A stretch of DNA of 64,000 bases from Symsagittifera roscoffensis (lineage: Eukaryota; Xenacoelomorpha; Acoela; Convolutidae), in contig NC_087066.1 of NCBI RefSeq assembly GCF_963678635.1, positions 24,049,609 to 24,113,608 on the forward strand, read 5' to 3'. The notes beneath the pieces are model-generated. The model did not search any database, was not told the origin of the DNA, and was given only the letters and a program-made list of their open reading frames with translations. Both the position numbers and the translations under genes were made by a program. Shown one piece after another: positions 32,485 to 44,014 of this stretch (position 1 is the stretch's first letter; each line of letters starts with the position of its first letter).

Positions 32485-33400
32485 TCATTTTCCTTTTGCA
32501 ACGACTGGATTGGACTACGTTGGGCCTTTTCCCATCATCCTTCAAGGAAAACAATACCAAGCGTATATTTTACTGTTCACATGCTTAGTGATCAGAGCTG
32601 TGCATCTTGAAATCTCATTAGGACTATCGACAGACAGTACTCTTCTTTGTATCAGACGCTTTTTTGCCCGGCGAGGAAAACCATCGAAAATGGTTTCTGA
32701 TTGTGGGACAAGTTTTGTGGGCTCCAATTCTGAGCTGAAGAAATGTCTAGACAACTTGGAAAAGAACAAAGAATTTGTGGAAAGCATCAATCAGCTGGAC
32801 GTATCACTCGAATGGAAATTCAACCCTCCTGCGGCCCCTCATTTTGGTGGTTCTTGGGAACGACTAGTTCAGATATTTAAACTTTCCCTGTACAAAGTCA
32901 TCGGATCAAGAACACTCTCCTATGAAACACTGGCTACTTTCACGACCGAAATTGAATCAACCATGAATTCACGACCTTTAACCAATGTGTCTGACGACAT
33001 CAAAGATGATCTGCCTCTCACTCCCAACCATTTCCTTCTTGGTCGTGGAACTCCAAATTTACCGCCTGGTATCTTCAAGGACAAGGATTTATCTCTGTCA
33101 AAATCATGGAAAGCATCCCAACTACTCGCAGATCACTTCTGGAATCGCTTTCTTCGAGAGTACTTACCAGGTCAGCAGAAACGATCAAAGTGGACTTCTG
33201 CGACTTCCAATTTGCAACCCGACGACATGGTCTGGATGTTGGAGGATTTTACACCTCGTGGACTGTGGCCTCTTGCTAAAGTGGTGGAAACCTTTCCTGG
33301 ACAAGATGGAATAGTCCGCTCAGTGAAGCTGAAAACGCCAACTGGATTCAAAGTTCGACCTGTGGTCAAATTGAGCCGCGTTTTCCCAGTTTCGCAGTAA
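32485..33400 (+). CDS. pol: BEL/Pao integrase catalytic core and C-terminus, +1 frame
   Basis: Continuation of Pol in the next frame. The D, D, E residues of the integrase core are visible: TGLDYVGPF (first Asp), MVSDCGTSFVGSN (second Asp) and FGGSWERLV (Glu). Downstream are the RPLTN, LTPNHFLLGR and PGDMVW-like (PDDMVWML) segments typical of BEL/Pao integrase tails, ending ...KLSRVFPVSQ at the TAA (33398-33400). The integrase would insert the cDNA into the host genome. The frame change means this copy is defective unless the frameshift is programmed or a sequence error. Confidence 0.88.
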
Positions 33401-33655
33401 CCAAGCTCCAAATAGCTAACCAACCAAATAATCACGCAACTCAGCCTTCAACATATCAACTCGACAAAGATGAACAAATCTACGACTCTTCAATTCAACT
33501 AAGACAATCAGCTCAACGATAGACAAACCAAGATGAAGATGAAAAAAGAACAATTTCTGGTTCCCTTATCTACTGGTTCCCTTATCTTTGTATTTTACCG
33601 TATCCTTACTATTTTATTCAATACTTTATTTGCAAGCTCTGCAAATGTGGGCGGG
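33401..33655 (+). other. BEL/Pao 3' untranslated region and purine tract
   Basis: No ORF. GTGGGCGGG (33647-33655) directly precedes the 3' LTR and is the best plus-strand priming site candidate. A pyrimidine/CTTATCT duplication occurs around 33560-33590. Confidence 0.6.
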
Positions 33656-34091
33656 TGTTAATTGTAAACAATTAAGGTCACCTTTCTCTCAACTTGACTT
33701 TTGACATTACAGCCAAGCTGACTCACTCGTTTCTCTCAACTTTTCAAAAACAGCATGACTTACAAGGAAATGACAAACTTTCAGGTAAAACAATGTTTCA
33801 ATTTATACGAAAACTTGGGATTAATATCAACTTTTCTGAATAACCCCCTTATTAACAGTTCCCCTTTTCTAACGTTCGCCTTTTAGTATTCCCCGTACCA
33901 TGTAATATAATATCCCTATTTATGATATTATATTTACCTTAGTTTTATCCCTGATTTACTATTGTATTATTTTTCATGTACTTACTCAACTGATGCCCAA
34001 CTGCATGGAACTCCTTTGACTCAACCCTTAAAACTACCCTTGCTAACAATTGGTGTACTACTCTCCTCAGGTAATTTACCCAATTATTATA
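33656..34091 (+). repeat. 3' LTR of BEL/Pao element
   Basis: 436 bp, about 98-99% identical to the 5' LTR; ends CAATTATTATA followed by the ACAGC duplication. Confidence 0.9.
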
Positions 34092-34848
34092 ACAGCAGAA
34101 TTGGATGTCTAGAGTTAAATTTAGTCTTAGAACTTTTTTTAAAAAGATTGAGCTTTTCGATTTGCAGAAACTGAGATCAAATTTTTTACGCATTTTACAG
34201 AAATTGGCAGAAGTTTGTTATTTGACCTAATTTGTTGAAAATATTTTTTTATTTGTACAAAAGTTAAAAGGAAAATTCAGTCTAGTTATGAGCACTTGAA
34301 AGGATGCGTACCCACATAACTTCATTCTTGGATAGCCAAAAAATAAAAATTTCTTGTTAAGGCAATTAGCATCAAATCAAAATCAAATATGACGAAACAT
34401 TCTAACATTGTGCAATATTTTTTCGATTTTACGCGAGAACTTTTTTGTCTGCTATCCGGTAAAAAAAAATTGGGCAGAAGCCTTGGCCAAATAATAGTAT
34501 TGTCAAACAGCTATCTTGAGAGGGAAGCGCAATGTTGAAAATATTTGCAATATTTATTTTGGCTATACAGGAACAGAGATAATTTTTCCGGCTGTCGGGA
34601 AGAGCAATTTTTTTTCGGCTATCCAAAATAGCCCAATTTTTTTGCTTTCAGTTTTCCTGACATTAACAATGTTATTGTCCGGCCAATATTCTACATCTGA
34701 TAACTGAGTTGTTTGAGCAAAAACTATTCAATTTGAGTCGTATAAACAACAAAATTTATATTTCAAAAATGGACCTCATCCTCATAGATTAGAGCTGCGA
34801 ATAAATTTAGGAAAGCGTAAGACATAATATCCTATGCTAACCACTCAC

Positions 34849-35089
34849 TCTTAATCTGAATCCCGACCGTGCATTCTTGTCAATGTGGATGCAATAAAAG
34901 TTCTGCTCCCTGTAGATAGCCATGAGTAGTTGTTCCACTTGGTCGAACTGGTGATAAACGAGCAAACTGAAAGCGATCGGAAACTTCTGTTCCATGCTGT
35001 TAACTGGTTTTGAGTTGTAGAAGCCCATGCGACGTCGGAAGTAGTCCTCGCAGTTATCATGACTTGTCAGAAAGGGCTCGGGAGTCAAA
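34849..35089 (-). CDS. GT14 glycosyltransferase, exon 2
   Basis: Encodes TPEPFLTSHDNCEDYF, then KFPIAFSLLVYHQFDQVEQL and YREQNFYCIHIDKNA, the N-terminal part of the GT14 catalytic domain (FP.AFSL.VY....VE.LL..IY..QN.YCIH.D). The acceptor is CCTAATGCAG at 35091-35090; the donor is TTAAGA|GTGAGT, a strong match. It leaves in phase 0 to exon 3. The incoming phase requires two bases from the previous exon, which is not cleanly met by exon 1 as read. Confidence 0.85.
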
Positions 35090-35870
35090 CTGCATTAGGA
35101 ACCTTTTCACTCATAAATTCCAGAAAGTAACTTAAAAGGCCTCATGAATTCTTCAAGCCTCTTAAATTCCAAAAACTCCCAAAAGTTTTAAATTGTATGA
35201 TTGTTTTATATCGATGCGAAGCTAGAAAGTTGAGTGATAATTTGCCATGTTGAGTGTAAATATTCCAAAATTAAAGTCGTTACCACTGAAAAAGTATGCT
35301 TAAAAAAGATAGGTCACTAAATTTAAAAAATCTTATCAGTTCACATGCTTAAATTTTGGTAAGTTTTGATCTAAAATGCATTCGACATCTAAAACATTGA
35401 CTTAATGGATATTGCTATAAGGCTGGGCTTAAATGTTTTTTGAGGGAAAATTTTTTATGGCTGATAAAAAAGATTCCGTGTTCTGTTATCAAAGAGCCTA
35501 TATTTAAGATTTAATTCAGAGAAAAATTGCTCGGGCAAAATGTCTTTTTTGAGTTTGTTGCTGATTCTTCGAAAAAAGTTTGTCGCAGAATTTGCAACAA
35601 AGTTGTTTTTATCTGAACTTGGTGCTGTGATGGAATGCTGCAGCTCCTTTTATTTTGAAAACACGCCTCCCCCTCAAAAATTCTTAGAGCCGCCGCAATT
35701 AGTTACAAACAATTTATGCGCTCGGAGCAAGTGTTTAGAAAAAAAACTGTAGTAGGTTTCGACCTCAAAACAGCGTTTTCTTGCAAACCTCAAAACCGCT
35801 ACCACTAAACTTACTAAAAACCATGATGGAAAATTTAGAGTGGACCAGCCGAGAATAAATACCATATAAT

Positions 35871-36311
35871 CAGGAGCGGAATTAGGGGGGAGGCGGGGGG
35901 CGGACGCCCCTTTCCCCTCAGAGATTCGACCCCCTGCCGACCCAAAGGGTCCCCCCATTGGTACTTTTTAAGAAATCCATTTTTGACCGACCGACCTTAA
36001 AGTTTTTCTAAAAGCGCCTTTGACGCCAATATATACTAATTTTGAGGGGGGGGGGGGGGAGTGCGCGTCGCAAAAACGCAGTTTTTTGGTAAAATTTTCC
36101 AAAAAGTGCTTAAAAACGCCTTTTTTGGACTGTTTTTTTTTTCAAAATTTTGCCTGCGGCGCTGAAAATTTGGCCAACACAGGAACTAAACTGTGCTTTA
36201 GGGAGATCTCGAAAAATCAATTCGGTTGAACTAAAAAAAACGGTCGACAAAATTTTCGGAATTTTTTTGAAAATCCGCTACCCCCTCGAGAAAATCCTAG
36301 ATCTGCCCCTG
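35871..36311. mobile_element. hAT-type MITE with 8-bp target duplication
   Basis: Ends CAGGAGCGGAATTAGGGGGG and, reverse complemented, CAGGGGCAGATCTAGGATTT. The exact duplication CATATAAT lies at 35863-35870 and 36312-36319. 441 bp, with a G run near 36050 and no usable ORF. CAGNGGCGG-type ends plus an 8-bp duplication are diagnostic of the hAT superfamily. Confidence 0.85.
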
Positions 36312-38350
36312 CATATAATAGTACAAAAGGGAAGTTCTTTTGATTTTGAGAGTGTCAATTTTTTCTTAAGCCATTTCTGGATTGAATATTGAATCAAATT
36401 TAAGTGCAAAAGGGCCCAAAAGTCGTAGTTTCAAAATTCTTCATTCGTTTTAAAAACAGGTGTCTAATCTTATAAATTGTTCGCTTTCTTATGATAAGCT
36501 AAGTTTTCCAAAACTTAACCATTTTTTATACTATTTTAGGCTATCTAATCAAGCACGTCTTTTTTCTAAAATTAGGGCTCCTTGCTAACCTTATCAATCA
36601 CAAAAAAAAGATTGGACAATTAATTTCAGCTTTGCTACTTAATCTGAAAATTAATCAAAGTTTGGATGAAAGGCTCTTTTTTCCCCACACCTCAAAAAAA
36701 CCATTATTTTTATAGTGTAATCAGGGTTTTTACAAGTTTACGTAGGAAAATCAAGTATGTTTGCTACTGCTTAATTAGTCCGCATGACAGTTTTTGTAAA
36801 AATTGAACCAAGTGAACAAAAAATCGAGTAAAATTTAGCATGTAGCTTGGAAAATGAAAAAAAAGCCGGATAAAATATCGGAAAAGTGAGAGCTAAATAC
36901 TTTAATATTGGAACACGAAATATGAATTACGAAATATTTCAAGAAATGTATTTCTTAAACCGCAAATTTCCTCCCGCGTTTTTTTGGTTTAAATATTATT
37001 TTTTTTGCAATTAATTTTGAGAGAAATTGCAAGTACAGTCAAATTGCAAAAAGAAACTTTTATGATCTACACAGTTGAAGTTCATCAAACAGATTTTTTT
37101 AATTGTCAATCCCATTTCATAAAGAAATAGGGAAGAATTCCGTCATCAGAATTTTTCTCACACTAGCTGGTTCGATTAAGACGACACGATCAAAGTCATT
37201 AATTACCTACGTTAACCATGCTACATAAAAAAATGAAAGTTTTGTTCGAAATAATTGTCCAAACTGGCCAATCTGGTAAGCTTCATACCATTATTATTTA
37301 ACAAAAAAAGAATGCAGCCTGTTTTTGTTTTGAAAAAATCGAGAACAAATACCTTGAATTTTTTTTGAAGTTAAAAAAAGCTATCATAAATCATTTAAAA
37401 AAATCGTTTTCATCCCATATTTTTGTTCAATGAAGCCTTACACTTTAAAACAGTAGTCTCAAAATTCTTTGTGCAGTAGCTCGTAAATTACAAAGTTCTT
37501 CAGTAGCTCGTAAATGGCAAAGTTCTAGCCGCCTAAAAATTTTTGACCTACTGTAACGTGAAAAAAAGTAGTTCAAAATTAGAAAATATCTTATTTGCAA
37601 TTAAGTTTTGAGCATTAATCACAATAGATAGATAAGTTTATGAGAATATTCAAACCAGAGCGAGGTCTAACGTTTTCCGAATACCTTCTTTTGTCTATGA
37701 ACAGATTCATTTCTTCGTAAAATAACTTTCTTTAGTTCAATTTAGAACTATTTTCGATCCGGTTTAAGTCAACGCTTATAAACTCACAATTTTTTTTGAC
37801 AGTTAATTACCTCAAAGAGGCTAAATTCTTGTCGGTGGAAAGTATTTCGTCAAACTTTGTCCCACAAAAAAGATTTTTTTGAGAATGGAACCAAGATTCA
37901 AGCCCTTATGCAAGTTATTCATAAGGTTGAATTCCTGATCAAAAATTAACTTTTTTCATTCGCCCCTAATTTATAAAAAATTTAAATTTAAAAATTTTTA
38001 ATGTTTAAACTTGGCGCTCAAAACATTTTAACTGGTGTTTTTTTCAAAAGTTGAAAAATCGAAATTTGTATAAAAAACCACACCAAGCAAAATAAAGGTC
38101 AAACAATATTTATTAGAAAATAACGCATCAAATAGTCAAAAGAATTCAACCAGTTTGCCATTGAGTTCAACTTTTAAAGAAACATTTTTTTTTGCAGGTC
38201 ATGGAGGTTTGAATTTGCCAGTTCGGCTAATTTGAATAGTTAAAACGCGATATACTTGGTACTATCAACGCTTAACGGGCTATATAATCCGGCCCAAAAA
38301 TCATTCCAAACTGTTTTGAGACATGCTAGTCGGTCTAAATGATACGTTAT

Positions 38351-38882
38351 TGTTCCAACTTTCGATACGAAAGTGACGGAATATTTATGCTCGGGTTGCG
38401 TTTTTTTTTCTTCAGACAAATTTCGACTTTTTAACTAGCCATTTTTGACGGAGTTTTTTAATATAGTTCCAAAGATATTGTTGTCCTGAGCTTAAACTTG
38501 AAAATTTATTTCACCTGTGATCATTTTTTGTTAAGTTATGGGGGTTTAAAGATTGCCATTTTGGCCAATTTGGGACAATTAACGCGCTATATATTTCGCG
38601 CTTTTAACGCGTAAGTGGAGATTTAATTCGTTCTAGAAATTGTTCCAAATTGGTTGAAATAAGCTTATTTGCCATAATTGATTTGATACGAGGAGCAAAA
38701 TCTATCCTTTTGTACTTTATATGGCGTGTGGGGGGATGATTTTCAGAAAAAACTTCAAATTTCAGAAAATAAAAATTTTTATTTTGTTTTATTACATTCA
38801 ATTTTTTATGTTATTAATGCTCCATAAACCTTAAAAGGCAGTCGAATTATTCAGGGCTTTGCCCTGATACGAGCAGTCTTGT
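38351..38882 (+). mobile_element. Family H, full-length copy
   Basis: Starts TGTTCCAACTTTCGATACG, contains the central palindrome (ACGCGCTATATATTTCGCGC) and ends CAGGGCTTTGCCCTG then ATACGAGCAGTCTTGT. 532 bp. Confidence 0.75.
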
Positions 38883-39165
38883 TATATTGTAAATGTATCA
38901 CTTTCTACTTTAAATAGCGTGATGTTTTTCAAAATTGTGTTTTTATAAAATTTTGTTTTTTGTTTTTGAAAATTTAATAAATTTTCATCGATGGCGCCAA
39001 TCAATACTTCTTTTAAAGAGGAGCGTAGGCCGATAAGAAAACGCAATTTTAAGTCAAACCGAGCAAAAAAGTGTTCAAAAGAGTCATTTTGGGCCTTGTT
39101 TTCTAACTCCCAACCCTCAGGGGAAAACTAGAACAGCTTTTAATCAATAGTACTGGTTTTCGCTA

Positions 39166-39447
39166 AAAAAGGTCCCTTAGATGGTGCTTGCGGCGTCTCA
39201 TTGCAGTCTTTGTCTCCACTTCTGAGGCTGTTTTCGACCACAGAGCTTCACATGTTTCTTTAATTCTCTCCAGGGCAGCAGGCAATCCAGGGTTTTTGGG
39301 CGCAAACTTCTCAATCAAATAAGTAGATTGATTATTTGGCAATTTAATATACGACATTGAATAGTTCATATAATCGACATGAATATTGGTTAATAAAAAG
39401 AACGAAATTGCTCCCAACAGAATGAAAAATGCGTTTCGCAATTTCAT
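39166..39447 (-). CDS. GT14 glycosyltransferase, probable exon 1 (type II membrane anchor)
   Basis: From ATG at 39447 the reading begins MKLRNAFFILLGAISFFLLT: a short basic cytosolic tail, one transmembrane span (about residues 6-21), then a stem with KETCEALW and basic MRRRKHHLRDLF before a stop. This is the expected N-terminus of a Golgi type II glycosyltransferase, and the Cys-containing KETCEAL is where GT14 proteins have their first conserved cysteine. A good acceptor (TTTAATGTTTACAG, about 39479) lies just upstream, so a 5' untranslated exon is likely. The 3' splice site is unresolved: no strong GT donor in the needed phase occurs before the stop, so the exon end given is an upper limit. 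Confidence 0.6.
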
Positions 39448-39708
39448 GTTGGAGAGTAAAACTTGCAAAAATTATGGCTGTAAACATTAAAGAAAGACGG
39501 CAGATTTTTGACCAAGTTGTTCCATTGTTATTACGAACAATATAACAGAAAACATACAAAAAGTTAATAAGAAAAAGTACGATGACGCCAACAGACTCCA
39601 ACGAAAAAAGGAAACGCCTAACCACCTACGTGTAGAAACCAATTCCATTAATCTGACATAGAGGATGCCTTGAACAGCAATCGAAATTATAATCTTCATT
39701 TTTGTCAA

Positions 39709-41335
39709 ATATTATGATATTGTTTTGGTATTTTTCTGACCCTGCGTGGAATTAGATGTAATTTTAAGAGCATCGAATATAAAAAAGAAGCGAATTATAC
39801 CGCTTTGATGGTAGCTCAAAAAACTTAGGAGAGCAATTTCCTCAATTTTAATTAAAATAGGCGTAAAATAATGAAACAAACACAAAAACTCAGCCAGAAT
39901 ATTAAAATTTCAAATTTTGCTAAAAAACTAATTTTTCATTTTGCTTAAGTAGTTTTCCAAATACTGGCGAAGCAAACTGTCATCGAAAAGTCTTCAGAAC
40001 CAAGCTGATCTTTTAAAACGCAATTAATAACTTGTATGATTCCGAAATTTGAAGAAAATATAGAATAATTTTGCTTAGTGTACTTTTTTTTTTCAATTTT
40101 ATTACTTAGCCACTTTTAAATAGAACGTTTTTATATCATCTCAAAAGTAATGACGCCGTGAGCTCAAAATTTAAAAATTTTCTTACTTGCAAACCTTTTT
40201 TGCGATGTTTGAAGAAAGCAAGGCTGCTTTTATATCAGGGCAAATTTCTATATGTTTCGACTACCCATAAATCAGAAACGATTAGTTTTTGCTGAAAATA
40301 ATGAAAAAAAAATTGGACAACATTAAACATAATGCGTGAAAAATTTTATAAAACATTAATAGAACCAATTAGCCCTCATTCAGGCGGAAACATTTTTGCA
40401 GTGCGGGATAACCCTCCCAAGCGTTACGTTTTCAGCATCCTATATAAAATGTTCACAGCGGGCATAAATAAGTCTGAGGCATGGTCAAATGAGGTGTCAA
40501 GTTTTTTTTGGTAATAATATTATTTCGACCTCCAAAAATTGACTGTAAAAAAACACTCCATGCTTAATTATAGACTTTTTTTTCAAAATTTGGAACCATG
40601 AAAAAGTTTTTATGCTCGTGATGGTTTTTTTGTACTCGAGAAATTTTTTGTGGCATTGCGTGCATTGAAAATTGAAAGCAAATTATGAGCGTTGAAAACT
40701 GCTAATTTCGCCTATTTGGGTCAGTCTATGTGTGATATAATTCGTGTTTTTCACTCGCGGTTGGGGATTTATTCTACTGATAAATCGTTCGTGAAATGAA
40801 GCACATTATTTTGGATTAACAATAGGATACCAGACACTTAAAAATTTTTTTGTACTTGGCAGAGCGTGTGATGGGAGAAGAATTTTAAGAAAAATTGTTT
40901 TGTTTCATTGTTGAATTTCATTTTGTTTCGAAAGTTTTATCAACATTTTTCATTAGATGTTTTTAAGCACTGTTTCAAACAGGGGGAAAGGGCAGTTGAA
41001 ATAGTCAGAGTTTTTACCTGATACGAGAAGTATTGTTTTTCTTTGTTTACTACATGAATGCCAGTTTTTAACTTCTCCCAATTAGACAGATAAGGGGAAA
41101 AATAACTGGAAAAGTGAAGTGAAAGGGTCTTAAATAGGAAAAACAAACAAATCGCAAAAAAACATGATTGCTTTCGGATTCCATGCCGACAAACTTTCTT
41201 ATTCTTAAAAAGAACTATTAAAAAAAATTAGAAGTTGCACGATGTTTCAGATAAAATTACAAAAAATAATAATAAGTATAAAATTTTCGAAATAAAATAT
41301 ATGTCTAGGCATTCATGCTTCTGCATTCTAGTTTT
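39709..41335. other. Intergenic, with worn family H pieces
   Basis: An inverted 3' end at about 40216-40260 (GGCTGCTTTTATATCAGGGC) and a degraded plus-strand copy at about 40580-41036 ending GGGCAGTTG, then CTGATACGAGAAGTATTGT. Otherwise nothing recognised. Confidence 0.45.
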
Positions 41336-41535
41336 TTCGACTTTGGAAGACAGTGACGGAAAATTTGTGCTCGGGGTGGTTTTTTTTAGATAAATTTTAA
41401 CTTTTTAACTAGCAATTAATGACAGAATTTTTTTTATACCATTCGAAATTTTTTGTTGTTTTGAGCTGTGATCATTTTATATAAAATTATAGGGTTTCGG
41501 AGATTTATAATTTTTTCAATTGGAGACAATCAATT
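41336..41535 (+). mobile_element. Family H, 5' fragment
   Basis: Contains AATTTGTGCTCGGGGTGG and CTTTTTAACTAGCAATTAATG, the 5' third of the family; truncated near 41535. Confidence 0.5.
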
Positions 41536-44014
41536 AGAACACTCTTGAATTTTACAGGGCGAGAGGTCAAGTCAGGGCTCTGTTTTGCAATCAAGACCTC
41601 AAGAACAAAATGATTAATTAAGACCTCAACTTGGGGTTTTAATAACGAGAAAAACACGCAAAGAGTATTAACTGTTGTGCAAAAGCGAGCAAGACTCCGC
41701 TATGAGCAGAACCCAAAGAAAAGGAACAGCAGCAGTGCACTAGAAAAATGCTGATAAACTAATGGCTTACGTTTTCCACGAATTAGTTTCTGGTCATTTT
41801 TTAAAACAGTTTGGATCATTTTGTTCTAATCATTTGTTTTAACATTATAAACAATGCTGCACAGTTGTGGAGATTCAAGCTCGACATTTCATTTCTTCTT
41901 TGTTCCTCTGTCGATTGTATTTCTGGGTGAGAAGTTTTAAGAAATTTGATTTCATTTTTAGCGGTAATTTCCGTTTGGGTCCTTATAAGTTTTTCGATCA
42001 TTGATCATTTAATTTTGACTACTAAACTTGCAATAAGCTTGTATTCTTTTTTTTGTCAACCAGCCTGGAAGTCTGGCCCAATCGTTTTTGTTTAGATTGA
42101 TGAAGAGCATACATAATTATACATAATTATAGTTCTTACTCCTCATTTTACTTTTTTACGAAGACCATCTAGGAGAACTTTTAATAAACCTAGGTCCAGT
42201 CATCTTGAAAATTTTGTCAAGATTTTGAAAACTTTGCAGATTTATCAAAGATAGCAATGAATTTCTATTTCGTTTTAGTGATTTATAGGGTTTTAAACTG
42301 TTTAAAAAATGGACTGTCCTGCTTTCTGATTATTTTCTTGTCAAAACTTTTGATAATTTTTTTGTCAGAGTTTGAATGTTTTACAGGTGATTTATAATTA
42401 ATTCATGGTCATAAGGCTTCATTCCAATGCTCATGTTTTTTATTCAATTGACTTACTAATGCTTAAATTTCTGCCCCTAACTTATTTCCAAACCGAACTT
42501 ATTTGTAAATTTTAACTTTGTCTATTTTGTAAGGACTTTATGGGTTAAAAGTTTTGATTCGTTAATTTCTACATCTTTTAAATCTTGTTCCTTGTTCTTC
42601 TTAAACTCTCGCAACCGCCGGAATATAAAATTAACACTTCGATTAAAAGACGACAGGGTGTTCATGCTAGGTGAAATCCACAAGGGCAGATCTTGGTTTT
42701 TTTTTTTCAAAAGAAAAGATTTCAAAAAAGTTAACAACTCATTAATAAAATGAATCGCTCTACTTGTCCTTCTTCTTAACTTAGCAGTTTTGTTCAGTTT
42801 TTGGCAGCTGAAGCTAATTACTAGAGATCGAATTAGAGGGTAATTTTTTAAAATCAAATTGTGATGAATTCAAATAGAGTAGCTCTAAGAATTTGCTCTT
42901 AGTCGGAGTAGTAGCCTTTTTAATCAGTTTTTAAATAAGTTTGACCAGAATGGTCTCTGAAAAATTGTCTTTTACGAGAGTAAATATAAGCCTGCGTTAA
43001 AATCTACAAACTCCTGGAACTTTTAGGAGCTATTAAATTAAATATTTGAGAACTTTATTATTTGTATTTTCCTAAATGCCTGTCTACTTTTTTTTTGTTT
43101 CAGGATCTTAATTTGTTTTTAATGATAGCATATAGCATTGATCTAAGACGCAAAGGCGAGTGCCAAATTCGTTCGAAAAATAAGACCCTTCTCAAAGAAA
43201 ATTGGTAAATTTATCTGAAACGCCTTGCATGTCCAAAAAAAAATTGTGGAATGAAAATAAAAGAAATTCAGAATTTGGTTTAAAAAATAAATAAAACCTC
43301 TTTGATTGTTTTGTTTCTTTAATTTTTAGATATGTAAAATTGTTTCAGTAGTGGGATATTTTGGCAAAACTTAGATTTTTTGTCAAAACCCAATCCTAAG
43401 TGACCAAAAGACTAAGTTTCTCCATAGAAAACAGATAACTGGTAAAGTTCAAAAAAAACTCTAATAGCAAATCAGTTGAAAGAAAGCTCAAACTCGAAAT
43501 AAGAGTTGTTTGGGTTTGTATCTGATAAAAGATTATCAAATCATTTATGCCTTGAAAGACACGATCAAAGGAGTTTACCAATAATATTTGTCTAGCCCGA
43601 GTGAAAAGAACCCGAGGCAACGTTTCCTCTTACCACAATTATTTTATTGAACAATCTAAAATCAAACTGCGTAACCCAAATAGCAGACTTCAAGTCAGCA
43701 AACGAAAACCGTATTCTAATACTGTTATGAGAGAAGAATATCATTGCCACACAAGCTTAGCAAGTTCGCAAAACATTGGATTATCAGATCAAATTTGTCA
43801 GTGCAGGGCTTCGAATTCCCAATTGGCGACCAATCAATTGCAACTAAATGAGTGCAACCAAGTAATATGATGTTTGAAAACCATGCCAATTATTTTCATT
43901 TAATTTGATTGCCTTCAGCCGCATTTAGTTTGAGTTTTGATGCTTTGGAAACTTTATGCTGTTTTGATTATAGGCTAAATTGGCATAGACAATCAGGAGG
44001 TTCAATTTTTGCTA
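41536..44014. other. No gene recognised
   Basis: Few repeats are seen here. Short open segments (minus 42857-42522, plus 43601-43870) have no recognisable domain. They could be undetected exons, but nothing in the sequence supports a particular model. Confidence 0.35.

Larger units (their letters stand above)
25331..34091 (+). mobile_element. BEL/Pao LTR retrotransposon, nearly intact
   Basis: LTRs 25331-25767 and 33656-34091 differ at about six positions in 437 bp, so the insertion is young. The target duplication ACAGC is exact at 25326-25330 and 34092-34096. Order: LTR, primer-binding site, a 2-kb structured leader, gag, protease, RT, RNase H, integrase, purine tract, LTR. Gag and pol are in one frame but separated by a single TGA (29425-29427), and pol shifts frame once in an A7 run (32478-32484). 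Protease-RT-RNaseH-integrase order and the DUF1759/DUF1758-like segments place it in BEL/Pao. No env-like ORF. It sits antisense in intron 2 of the GT14 gene. Confidence 0.92.
21303..34848 (-). other. Intron 2 of GT14 gene
   Basis: A 13.5-kb intron whose length is mostly transposons: family H at 22170 and 23039, a fold-back element at 23669 and the BEL/Pao element at 25331. Stretches 21600-22165, 22670-23035, 24841-25325 and 34097-34848 show nothing else recognised, apart from a possible tRNA-like fragment near 24970. Confidence 0.7.
35090..39165 (-). other. Intron 1 of GT14 gene
   Basis: About 4.1 kb. It contains an hAT-type MITE (35871-36311) and a family H copy (38351-38882). The stretches 35100-35862, 36320-38350 and 38883-39160 hold nothing I recognise; a small additional exon there cannot be excluded. 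Confidence 0.55.
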
